Below, in pieces: positions 50,617-59,508 of a stretch of 64,000 nt of DNA. The stretch is taken from assembly GCA_023091665.1 (NCBI GenBank), contig JALJCQ010000028.1:775851-839850 (forward strand). The letters are read 5' to 3'. Source of the stretch: Pythium myriotylum. Lineage: Eukaryota > Oomycota > Peronosporomycetes > Pythiales > Pythiaceae. The notes beneath the pieces were generated by a model. That model worked only from the letters and a program-made list of their open reading frames with translations. It had not been told where the DNA came from and ran no database searches. The translations under genes and the position numbers were made by a program. Numbering within the stretch: position 1 is the stretch's first letter; each line of letters starts with the position of its first letter.

Positions 50617-51385
50617 CACGCAATCTCTGTAACAACCAGTTCTTCCAGTGTGGAGTTCCAAACAAGGAAAATTACCGGAACTTCATAGATTGGCTTGAAA
50701 CTTGCTGGGCCATTGCACATAGATGTTGTGGATATGAACACCAACTTTGGTGGCGATCATGTGAGTAGCCTTGTAGATACATCGCATCGATCGCCTCCAT
50801 ATCCTCCATTTTCGTCGCTAGACGGTGCAAGTGGCCGCACGAGGGGGAAAAAACAATGGTTCGTCTCTGCCCCATCCATGCCAAGAGACGGGCCAACATA
50901 GTACTACTGTATCGGATACTGTACATGTGTGTGCAACATTGTCACCTCTGTTCAGTTGGCGGCAACCATGTCTCCGTTCAAAATGCCAGGACCTCGGGAC
51001 CAGTCTCTGACACCCACACTCGCCGTTTGGACGACTAGTTTTGCTACGCAAACTACGCTGTCCGAAATGGCGGCTCGAGAAGTAGACCGGTTCCCCTGCC
51101 ACATTGGCAACCAGATTCTCGAGCAAGAGCAAATGCAGCGTCCACCTGACCTGCAGCATGCTACGCTTCTTGTTTGGTACCAGCTACAAACACAATCAAA
51201 GAAGCACAGCAGCTCCCGTCGACCAAGAGATTACGATTGCCTGACTCGCCTGAGAGCAGTGACGACTTCGAGAGCTTTCGGCTGTGTGAACAATCGTACA
51301 CAGGCTGTAGTGAACAATCGTACACAGTGCAGTGCTTCAACAACTCGGACAACTCGTTCGAGTGCTCCATTGTACCATTGTACCA
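50617..51385. other. Stretch with no recognised gene
   Basis: Several short open frames on both strands but none with a recognisable motif. An 18-bp direct repeat (GTGAACAATCGTACACAG) occurs at 51,286 and 51,310. A 76-codon frame contains NFIDWLETCWAIAHRCC-like text at the junction, but it runs in from the tRNA and is probably chance. Confidence 0.4.
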
Positions 51386-51822
51386 TCACAACTTCCGTCT
51401 GCGCCACCTGAGGGTCAGACTAATCACAACTCGCTCTTCAACATCACCCAACACAGACAGCTCGTCCAACACAACAACCCCCAACAAACCCGCAAACAGA
51501 ACACTCTCCGTCACCAACTCCCACAACACCACACCCATAGAGTACACATCGCTCCCACAAATGTAGTCGCTACGACCACTCAACACATCCACAAACCAGA
51601 TCCGAATCCCGTCGTCGTCATCGTACCGTGCTCCGACGTGTACCAAGGACAACCAAAGTCACTCAGCTGCGCACGAACACGGTCTTCGCCCAGCAGCACC
51701 GTAGGTGACGTCACACTTCGATACAACGACGGAGGATCAAAGTTATGTGTGTACACCAATGCCTCGACGATTTGTGTCGCCACAGCAAGACGAAGTCTTT
51801 GTGTAGATAGACTCTCTTCCAA
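51386..51822 (-). pseudogene. Relic of a TKL-type protein kinase domain
   Basis: Reading the minus strand leftward, one frame gives RLRLAVATQIVEALVYTHNFDPP (kinase helix alpha-E region). It then gives SLYRSVTSPTVLL where a catalytic loop of HRDLKSxNVLL type is expected, and then AQLSDFG (the Mg-binding DFG) and an activation segment ending GSGLWM. A frame change near 51,590-51,600 is needed to continue into VLSGRSDYICGSDVYSMGVVLWELVT (subdomain IX). The catalytic His-Arg-Asp is lost (Y-R-S), the APE motif is damaged and the frame is broken, so it is a pseudogene or at best a pseudokinase fragment. The wording resembles the expanded TKL kinases of oomycetes, but similar kinases occur elsewhere. 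No N-lobe was found upstream to 52,282. Confidence 0.6.
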
Positions 51823-52282
51823 TAATCAATCTGTTTCTTCGTGTCAACTACAGCAGCAAACACATCAACATTGGACGTGACAGGGTGGATCCCCACGGCA
51901 TTTGCGATTTGATGCCGTTGTGGGCAGCGTGGCTTGCGGGCACCCCGGCCATTAGAGGTGCAGATATGAATCACAACGCACATGAGTCCCAGTATGTTTG
52001 GTGCCGATCCCAATGCCTGACGGCGATGGCGAGATCTTCTTGCTTGATCTGGATGCAACTTCAGGTGATTCGAAACATCAGCCACCTTGTACCAGCTACC
52101 GCTGCCGAGACTATAAGTATAACAGCTACATTGTGACCAAGCAACCTCACACTATTCACGGCAGAGTGCCTAAAAGTCGTACTATCGTCATCTCAATCCG
52201 CCTCAACAACTCGAACTCATATGCATGTTCCAAGAGATAATCGATGAACACCGACTGTTGCCAATTTTGTAAACAAGTTCCA
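51823..52282. other. Spacer without recognised gene
   Basis: 460 bp between the kinase relic and the minus-strand gene. A minus-strand frame (52,085-51,711) overlaps the relic in a different frame and shows no kinase N-lobe motif. I see no further features. Confidence 0.4.
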
Positions 52283-53299
52283 TTAGTTATCATCCAAGCG
52301 GGGTCGAACGCGACGAATTGGTCCATCATACCACCAGTACGCGATGGAGCCGATATGACGTGCTATTTCTTCAAATTTCGAGCAAAATTGCTTCCACATT
52401 TGGATGAGGTGTCCACGGCTCGGAGTCTTCGTTGGTCGAGCCGAGTCGTCGTGCAGTTTGATGTCGAGGTAGTACTGACAGAAATAAGCCTTGATCTCTC
52501 TCTCATTGAGGTATCGAACATCTCCATCGTACGCGTCCGGGTCTTGTAGCCGCAGAGTCTCACAGTTCAGGAACTGTCTTGCAAAGTTCGGGTCATTTGA
52601 TGTCTGGATTCGATTCTCGAAAAAATTCAGGAGTTCGACCCACGACGGAAACAGCGTTGTGATAGTTGGTGGGTCCTCTGGAGATTCGCGAGGTCTTGTA
52701 GCTCGTGTACCGTTATCTTGGGCTAGCTGGGTTTGTTCATATCGCCTTCTGTGCAACTCCGCCACTTCACTGTCTGAAGCTCGTACAAAACCTGCAGAAG
52801 TCGTGTGAGTGGCGGTAACAGTCGACATCACCTCCACTCTCTTGGCTTTGAGACTTGAACCAGGTATAGATCCTGGTTGCAAAATTCCGGCCGCACCGGT
52901 AGAAGCGATTGAAACTTGATTCACAGCAACACTTCGCGCCGGAGCAGGATCTTGCAGCGACGGCGTCGGAGGTATCTCCAGCTTGCTGTCGACGAAAGTG
53001 CTTGGCATTCGATCAGCAGTGACTTGACTGCGTTTGTCGCTACCAGGTGGCTGGTCTTGCAGTCTGGGTGCCGGTGATATCCTTGGATTATCATCAATGA
53101 CGGTCGAATCGATTCTGGTTGTTGGAGATCGTTGTTGTTGTTGTTGTTGTTGTTGTTGGGAGGCATTCGCTGAAGTGCAGTCGACGCTTTCGTGGAGGTC
53201 TTCGTCATTCCGGTTCAAAAGAGGGTGAAGCCCAGAGTCTCCATCAGCTGAGTAGGTCAGGATCAATGTGCCGGTGGAAGATATATCCGAGTAGGTCAT
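52283..53299 (-). CDS. Hypothetical polyQ protein, 338 aa
   Basis: A single uninterrupted frame from ATG at 53,299 to TAA. The N-terminal ~200 residues are low-complexity (Ser/Thr/Pro/Gln-rich) with a run of nine Gln near residues 49-57. The C-terminal ~120 residues look folded: FPSWVELLNFFENRI, NFARQFLNCETLRLQDPDAY, EREIKAYFCQYYLDIKLHDD, HLIQMWKQFCSKFEEIA. The spaced Trp, Phe and Tyr suggest a small helical, possibly DNA-binding, domain of the kind carried by transposon accessory proteins. I do not recognise the family. It lies divergent from the transposase-like gene that starts at 54,870, with 1.6 kb of repeats between. An intact frame beside decayed ones suggests a real gene, perhaps the accessory gene of the same unrecognised element. 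Confidence 0.55.
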   Translation of the reverse strand: MTYSDISSTGTLILTYSADGDSGLHPLLNRNDEDLHESVDCTSANASQQQQQQQQQRSPTTRIDSTVIDDNPRISPAPRLQDQPPGSDKRSQVTADRMPSTFVDSKLEIPPTPSLQDPAPARSVAVNQVSIASTGAAGILQPGSIPGSSLKAKRVEVMSTVTATHTTSAGFVRASDSEVAELHRRRYEQTQLAQDNGTRATRPRESPEDPPTITTLFPSWVELLNFFENRIQTSNDPNFARQFLNCETLRLQDPDAYDGDVRYLNEREIKAYFCQYYLDIKLHDDSARPTKTPSRGHLIQMWKQFCSKFEEIARHIGSIAYWWYDGPIRRVRPRLDDN

Positions 53300-53393
53300 G
53301 AGGGGCAGAGCGCAAGCTCAGTGTGCCTCTGAATGACTAGCATCACAACGCGCTGCACATGCATCACCTTACTGTACCAGTCAGGCGGTACAT

Positions 53394-53933
53394 GAAAGAA
53401 TCGACAACTATACATTTCTCCACCTCACTATTTATTCAAACTCTATAATGAAAGAATCGACAACTATACATTTCTCCACCTCACTATTTATTCAAACTCT
53501 ATAATGAAAGAATCGACAACTATACATTTCTCCACCTCACTATTTATTCAAACTCTATAATCTAGTTATCCAATTATGAAAATTGTACAGTTTCTAAGAC
53601 ACCAAATTTGATATATACCTGTCAAAGTGAATGATCTCGAGTTCTCCTAGACCACAGACTCCCTTCTTGCAACTATACATTTCTCCACCTCACTATTTAT
53701 TCAAACTCTATAATGAAAGAATCGACAACTATACATTTCTCCACCTCACTATTTATTCAAACTCTATAATGAAAGAATCGACAACTATACATTTCTCCAC
53801 CTCACTATTTATTCAAACTCTATAATCTAGTTATCCAATTATGAAAATTGTACAGTTTCTAAGACACCAAATTTGATATATACCTGTCAAAGTGAATGAT
53901 CTCGAGTTCTCCTAGACCACAGACTCCCTTCTT

Positions 53934-53934
<1 letters not shown>
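53394..53934 (+). repeat. 56-bp tandem repeats within a duplicated 265-bp block
   Basis: Three copies of an AT-rich 56-bp unit (starts 53,394, 53,450, 53,506) are followed by a 108-bp spacer. The combination is then repeated with a period of 265 bp (53,405-53,669 and 53,670-53,934), the first 56-mer of the second block being truncated. The two 265-bp blocks look identical, so the larger duplication is recent. Each 56-mer has an ATGAAAGAATCGAC start, which creates a spurious 64-codon frame. Confidence 0.93.

Positions 53935-53935
<1 letters not shown>

Positions 53936-53965
<30 letters not shown>
53936..53965 (+). repeat. C30 homopolymer
   Basis: Thirty consecutive C (G30 on the minus strand), immediately after the 265-bp duplication. 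The exact length is doubtful because homopolymers of this size are error-prone in sequencing. Confidence 0.85.
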
Positions 53966-53967
<2 letters not shown>

Positions 53968-54400
53968 GTCTCACAACACAATTCGCTTGGCAAGCAACGT
54001 CGACTCACGAACACGACTCCCTTCACGCCTTCGAAATGATGACTGCGGGTGAGGTTTGTGGCGCGAAAGCTTGTAGGTATGTGAGGTGCTGGGAGTATTG
54101 ATCGCCGTGCCGTCCGCCAGTTGTCTGTTGAATAGTTCCTCGGAGGAGATTGCATTGCGATTTCAAGAGCAGCTATCAGTTTTCAATCCTTTTTCCAACC
54201 GAGCAAGCCAAAATGAGTGTGAGTTGTCCCGCCTTCGGCTCTGTTGTCGTCTCTGATCAGCGAGTGTGCTCTAGGTTATCACGCTTTTTTTATTGTTGTC
54301 TGAAGCTTCTATCAGCGAAGATGATGGATGCCAGGACAAGACACCATCAATCACCTTGACGACTCCAAGTTCACCCTTCCAATGACATCAAGACCAGGTT
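53966..54400. other. Spacer without recognised gene
   Basis: Short frames only (for example 54,150-54,359 on +), with no motif recognised. It may hold part of the promoter or leader for the downstream transposase-like gene. Confidence 0.35.
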
Positions 54401-54600
54401 GCGGTTGTCCGTTCCGTTCTCTAAGCGGTGAAGTCCTGGTCCGCCAGGATAAGGCGCTGCGGTTGTCCGTTCCGTACTTCTAGATGGTGGAGTCCTGACA
54501 CGCCAGGCCGAGGCGCTGTGGTTGTCCGTTCCGCTCTTCTAAGCGGTGAAGTCCTGGTCCGCCAGGACGAGGCGCCACGATTGTCCGTTCCATTTGAAGG
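54401..54600 (+). repeat. Degenerate ~59-bp tandem repeat, about 3.3 copies
   Basis: Copies begin near 54,401, 54,459, 54,518 and 54,577. Each starts GCGGTTGTCCGTTCC or a variant and contains a short inverted element (CTGGTCCGCCAGGA). The copies differ at many sites, so this is older than the 56-bp repeats. Confidence 0.8.
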
Positions 54601-54869
54601 TGGGGTCTGTCAATGAAGATAGTTTGCCGTGGCGGCATTGTAGTGTGAAGTATGCATCGCTCAGGGAATAGACTATAATTTACGACGGTCAATCTACATA
54701 TTGTATGAGCTCCATGTCTCTTTCTGCAGTTACTCCCTGCAAGCTCTCTACCAATTTGTCATTGAGTTTGTCTGCTGTTCTTGACCAAAGCTTTTTTTAC
54801 CAATCAAATTTTATATCACACAGTTACAACCAATACCACACCACCTCCTCTGAGACCCAAACAAGAGCG

Positions 54870-57800
54870 ATGGGGAAACGGAATGGTCGCGCTGGAGCTC
54901 GTCGGGCACCTGCCAGACGTCTTGAGCTAGCACCAACAGGTGTAACAGCAATGCAGCAATCATCACCATCAACACCAAGTGTGGAGCTCGGTGGCGCTGA
55001 TAGCCGTGAACCACTTCAACCAGCTCAGTCGGTGCCAGTGCCAGCAACAATGGTGATGGCTCGCGCCACGAGTCGCGAGTCACAAGAGACTCCGACGATG
55101 TCAACGTCGAATACATTACTGCGAACCCACCGAAGCGACTCAACACGACGATCATCACCAAGACTTTCGAGACTTCAGCCAGTTCCTGAAGCAATAGTGG
55201 AGCGGAGCGTGCAGCTGACGACCCCTGTGCCTTCAAGAACACGACAACGACTCGTATTTGTATCACCGCAAACGATCGATTGCCTTCACAATGCGAAACG
55301 ATGTGATGTTGAGAGCTGTCTGCGATGCCGGAAGTGCTGTAGCCATCGTGAGCAGTGAGGAGTCGGCAGGCCGCGTAAGCAGCAGACTCGTGCAGAACGA
55401 CTCGCCAGATCTGCTCGATGTGAAGTACTCTATGAAGAGCATCCGACACCGCAGACTCCCGCGCCACCTCCGACCATAAGTTTGAAGGACGTCCTGTTGA
55501 GTCTCAATGTTGACGAGTGTGAGGCGACTTACCTCACAGGACATTTGCCGCCGCGACGTCTCCGTGAGAAGTCTGGGTTTTGGGAAGACGATCAAATAAA
55601 TGATTCACGTGACAACCAGAAGCGCCACTTCGTGCATCGGTATCTTTTGCTTGTGCTCAAGCAAATCCTCGCAGCAATGTGTGGTGATGCAGCTGACGCG
55701 TGCGAGTCGTGGTTCATCCAGCAGCTGCATCAACCTGACAGCAGTGAGCCATTTCTTCAGCAAATGGCACAACTCCTCGGTGCAACCGGCAAAGGGTCGA
55801 CAGAGCGACGCATTCTTCGTGCTGCGCTGTGCGGTGTTTTTTCACGACCACACCTGGCTGCCTCAAACTTGAGTTCACTACTCGTCAGTCGAGACACGTA
55901 CACGAGATCTCGTAAGGACTTCGAGATTTTGTTGGAGGAGGGAGAGCTCCCGTCAGCATCATGGACACGAAAACGGTTTGATCGCGCCAAGGTTGATGCC
56001 GCAATCACGCACATATTGGCGCCGAACAATGTCTCCTATCTTTCATGGGGAACGAAAAAACTGAAAGTCGACGGCTTTATTCACGACGTTCCAGCACTGC
56101 TTCGGAAATAACCTGCCAGTGTCATATATAGTGACATGGTGGACACAAGCACATCGACGATATCGCGGTCGTCTTTTTATCGTATCGTCGATATTCTGAC
56201 GCATGGTGAGCTACGTGAGAGAAGATCTGTCGACTACGTCACGGGTTTACTAGTGTACGATACCTTCGACCAACTGCGAGAGATCATCGCGCATATTCTA
56301 CCAGACGAACCAGCAGCTCTCGAGTGCGAGTTAGAAGTCATTACGGCTTGGTTGAAGTATGCACATGGATCTTCTTCAAGCGACCAGAGCTGTCCTCGAC
56401 ACAACATCAAGTTTGGGCTGTCAGATCCATCATCACGATCAACCACAAACGCACGAAAAGTCGTCACGTGTGATGCTTGCAAGAGCCTTCACAAGTTTTT
56501 CTTCTCTGTGCGAAATCGTGTTCTGTCCGTTCCAATCGATCCGAGTGCACTGCAGGTGGTTGATGATATCTACCACAAGCTCCACCTCTATATGGGTCAT
56601 AGACTGCGTGTCTTGAACCAGCAGAACGCGCTAGAGATGCTAGCTCGTGAACTAGCGCAAAGCGCAGAATCTGGTTGCTTGGATTCAGCGCTGATGATCA
56701 TCGATTTCAAAATGAAGGTCGAGCCGATCTACTTCAAAGAGAAAACTTCTGACCACTTCGGCAAGAGAGGTATGTCTTGGCATGGCGTGCTTGTTTGCCA
56801 CTGGGAGCTGGTTACCGATTGCGACTCAAACGTTCGAGCTGTCGAGTCAAAGTACTACTATGATCACATCGCCGAGACCGACAACAAGCAAGACAAAGGA
56901 TCTGTGTTAGCCATGCTCGAGGCTGCTATTCTCGCACTCAAGCGAGACCTTCCGCATGTAAAGAAGGTGACGGTACAGAGTGACAATGCTTCGTCATACC
57001 AAAACGCCGCGGTTATCTTGTGGCTTCCTGTCATTGGTGCAGCCCACGGGATCCAGATTGTTCGATACGTGCACACGGAAACTCAGGACGGCAAGTCCAT
57101 GCTGGATGCTCACTTCGCACAGGCCATGCGGAAGATTCTTCGCTACGTTCGTCAACAACACAATTGTATAGCTCCAAGCCAGATCGTCTCAGCCATCACA
57201 GCCGATCGAGGACTACTCAACTGCCTGGCGGAACTGATCACGCATAATCGCGCACGACTGAAGGCGATACTCACCAAACTGGAACCGTTGGAAGGAGAGT
57301 TCACAAAGCTGGAAGGACGTGCAAATGACGTGTTCTACAATCTCCCAGTAGTGAGTATGCCCGATACATTCAGCCTCGACCAAATCCCTGACTTCACAGT
57401 CCGCGTGTTTCAGCACTCTGACATTGGTGACGGAGTCAACATCTTGGTGCGCCTTTCAAATGGAACGTGTTGCTTGCACACAGGTGAGTTCCCAGAAGCG
57501 GCAACTTCATCGTTGGAACCGATGCAAGAATTGGTTGACACAACCAGCAATAAAGTCGGCAGCGGAACACTCGATCGCAACCGAACCAACATCGAAAACA
57601 GCGACATTCACATCGGAGACTCAGCTGTCGAAGAACTAGCTTCAACAACCGTCAGCAGCCTTGGTGTTGACCAAGAACGACCCGGCATTATTATTGATCA
57701 TGAAGAAGTCGACGATGTTGCTGGTATTGATCACACAGTTGATGACGATGAAGTCAACGATGATGAAATCGACGATAATGTGTCAGCCAACTACCGGGGC

Positions 57801-58718
57801 GATAGTGACGTTGAAAGTGAGAGCAGCGTCGACGGCGACAACGCTGATGAAGAGATGATCAATAAGTCGAAGGTGTATGGGTGTGTTACTCTCGTTGGGA
57901 TTGAAACTGAAGCTCAGCTCCGACGAAGAGAACGCAAATGGAAACGGTTTGGCGAAAGAGAAGTGAATCATCTGCAAACGGCCGTCAATACAGAGCACAA
58001 TCTAGAGGCTCATGCAAAGCGTGAGCTTCTCGCAATGCAAAAGTCAGGAACTCTGCGAGTGGTCGACGTTGCAGGTCTGCCTCACGAAATCTCTGCTGTA
58101 ATCCCGGTAACCGATGCCGATGACCAGTTTCCAGAGTTTCCGTTACCAGAGTTATCACCGGGCTGGGCACGAAGACCAAGTAGAGGGAGTATGTACGGGG
58201 CAAAGTATATCAAGCATTACGAGGACGATATCATTGAGCTTTTCGGGCGCGGGGCTGCAGAGAGTGCTCAGAAACTCGGCGCAGGGAGGATGCTGGAAGC
58301 CTTGAAAAAGAAACACAAAGGCAAGTTCAACCTCCCGACCGAAACCGAGATTCGGAGCACGATTTCAAAGTTGTTTGCGAGCTCGAAGCGAAAGGCGTCA
58401 TCGACACATCACGGAGCTCCATCGAAACGTGTGAAGACGTCCTTTCAGAACGACCACGAACAGTTCTTGGTCGAGATGGTAGCCGCTGACCCTGAAATCA
58501 AACCAAAAGATGGTCTGAAGAGGTTTTACGACACGTTCCCTCTCGCCGTAGATGTTGTTGAAGATGGAAAGGTCCGATCCAAGATCTCTGCACTCAAACA
58601 AAAACACAAAAGACAACATCACCAAGAAGGTCAGGAGGGCCGAGTCGAGCAGCCACGCATCGAGCAAGACCAAGATTCACACCATGAAGAAGAATGTACC
58701 CAAGTGTATGTTTTGTGA
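54870..58718 (+). pseudogene. Large transposase-like gene split by two in-frame stops
   Basis: From the ATG at 54,870 one reading frame runs to the TGA at 58,716-58,718 (1,282 codon positions before it), interrupted only by TGA at 55,356-55,358 and TAA at 56,109-56,111. Part 1 (to 55,358) is Arg/Ser/Thr/Pro-rich and ends in a Cys-rich patch (CDVESCLRCRKCC). Part 2 (55,359-56,111) is helical and ends THILAPNNVSYLSWGTKKLKV...VPALLRK. Part 3 holds the RNase-H-like core. Preservation of one frame over 3.8 kb argues for one protein. The first stop could be spliced out by a 48-nt GT-AG intron (55,348-55,395) that keeps frame. I found no such intron for the second. Both stops are one C-to-T change from Arg or Gln codons. 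The superfamily is not assigned. Confidence 0.6.
56136..58718 (+). CDS. Transposase-like protein, RNase-H-fold core (860 aa open frame)
   Basis: Longest open frame in the foreign segment. Residues ~1-180 are helical. A putative catalytic triad follows: Asp190 in MIIDFKMK, Asp283 in VTVQSDNASSYQN, Asp324 in SMLDAHFAQAM, separated by 93 and 41 residues. The setting (strand-Asp, then SDNA-SYQ, then an Asp before a helix) is what an RNase-H-fold DDE/DDD integrase would show. Then comes an Asp/Glu-rich linker (~500-600), a coiled basic segment, and a C-terminal helical domain (YIKHYEDDIIELFGRG, LGAGRMLEALKKKHKGKF, TEIRSTISKLF) that may bind DNA. From memory it echoes a family of uncharacterised animal proteins with the same SDNA...C/YQ and C-terminal layout; this is not verified. 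The ATG at 56,136 may not be the true start, because the same frame continues upstream past a TAA. Confidence 0.6.
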   Translation: MVDTSTSTISRSSFYRIVDILTHGELRERRSVDYVTGLLVYDTFDQLREIIAHILPDEPAALECELEVITAWLKYAHGSSSSDQSCPRHNIKFGLSDPSSRSTTNARKVVTCDACKSLHKFFFSVRNRVLSVPIDPSALQVVDDIYHKLHLYMGHRLRVLNQQNALEMLARELAQSAESGCLDSALMIIDFKMKVEPIYFKEKTSDHFGKRGMSWHGVLVCHWELVTDCDSNVRAVESKYYYDHIAETDNKQDKGSVLAMLEAAILALKRDLPHVKKVTVQSDNASSYQNAAVILWLPVIGAAHGIQIVRYVHTETQDGKSMLDAHFAQAMRKILRYVRQQHNCIAPSQIVSAITADRGLLNCLAELITHNRARLKAILTKLEPLEGEFTKLEGRANDVFYNLPVVSMPDTFSLDQIPDFTVRVFQHSDIGDGVNILVRLSNGTCCLHTGEFPEAATSSLEPMQELVDTTSNKVGSGTLDRNRTNIENSDIHIGDSAVEELASTTVSSLGVDQERPGIIIDHEEVDDVAGIDHTVDDDEVNDDEIDDNVSANYRGDSDVESESSVDGDNADEEMINKSKVYGCVTLVGIETEAQLRRRERKWKRFGEREVNHLQTAVNTEHNLEAHAKRELLAMQKSGTLRVVDVAGLPHEISAVIPVTDADDQFPEFPLPELSPGWARRPSRGSMYGAKYIKHYEDDIIELFGRGAAESAQKLGAGRMLEALKKKHKGKFNLPTETEIRSTISKLFASSKRKASSTHHGAPSKRVKTSFQNDHEQFLVEMVAADPEIKPKDGLKRFYDTFPLAVDVVEDGKVRSKISALKQKHKRQHHQEGQEGRVEQPRIEQDQDSHHEEECTQVYVL

Positions 58719-59508
58719 CGCGGTTGACGATGAGTACGAGCACCACGATTAGCTTTATCCATTCATCCCATAAACAGTCAAAATCGCATGGTGTGTTGGT
58801 CAGTCTTTGTGTGCGTGTTCCAACATTGTGGGCTTTGGTACGGCTCCTGTAGTTGATTGCCGGTGGATTGGTCAGCTGTAAGTCTTCGAAAATTAAAACG
58901 CTGAAAATGCTGATGATCAGGCCAACGTGGCTGATAGTGTTCGATACTGCACGCAGAACGTCGAGCGAAGCTGACGTCACCCTCCAACAGATGAAGAACA
59001 TAATGAAGAAGCAGGTATTGCGGTATTGCAAAAGGCCCATACTTTGGACGACAGTGATGGTTCGTCTCAGCCGTTCTCGCGATCTCCGGGGCAGCGGATA
59101 TGGAGAGTGAAAGAGTCTACTAGAGTGGCTAGGCATTACTCATTCATTGGCCCCGTGTCGTGCATCACTGTGAGCCGCTCCTTTCTCTTCCTTACAACCA
59201 TCCTGCGTAGAAGTTTGGTCGATGCTATGAAGTCGCATCATTACTAGGAAGTGCAATCACAAAGAACCTCCTCAACCTCAGTTGGTGAGCTTCGTCAGTG
59301 GCCAACGAGCGATCAACATCACAGCGATGGATCCCTGTGTTGTTGTTTCAACTGGTTACTGATTGCCTGTTCACAAGAACTCTTCGAATCCTGTCGGATA
59401 GTCAACTGAATTGCCGCCTCGCTGTGAGTTTGAGCTGCGAGACGAACAGGACTACCAGTCCTCCTCGCCACCAACGGAGTTGCCGATCCTACATCAATGT
59501 TCGGCTAC
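58719..59508. other. Right flank of the foreign segment, no recognised gene
   Basis: 790 bp with short overlapping frames on both strands. The longest (minus, 59,136-58,594) overlaps the 3' end of the transposase-like gene and has no motif. No terminal inverted repeat matching 50,617 was found. Confidence 0.4.

Larger units (their letters stand above)
50617..59508. other. 8.9 kb non-array segment replacing 456 bp of a unit
   Basis: The left junction corresponds to unit position 1,236/1,237 and the right junction (59,509) to unit position 1,693. A stretch equivalent to 1,237-1,692 is therefore missing: most of the tRNA, trailer, 6-mer tract and part of the spacer. No target duplication or inverted terminal repeats are visible. 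Flanking units are of different subtypes: 12 nine-mers and the T variant on the left, 9 nine-mers and the G variant on the right. This argues against a simple insertion into one unit. The content is described in separate entries. Confidence 0.85.

Noticed and set aside
50580..50640. piggyBac insertion at TTAA in the truncated tRNA
   Set aside because: No second TTAA at the right junction, no piggyBac-type terminal repeat or transposase motif, and 456 bp are missing.
55348..55395. 48-nt intron removing the first stop of the transposase-like gene
   Set aside because: It fits GT-AG and frame, but is shorter than the other introns inferred here and does not help with the second stop. Kept only as an alternative.
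54870..58718. A reassigned genetic code explaining the in-frame TGA and TAA
   Set aside because: The Harbinger transposase ends at TAG, the companion gene and this gene at TGA, and the polyQ gene at TAA, all at sensible lengths, so the standard stops appear to be in use.
58594..59136. 180-codon minus-strand frame
   Set aside because: It overlaps the 3' end of the transposase-like frame, has no motif and reads like antisense of that gene plus spacer.
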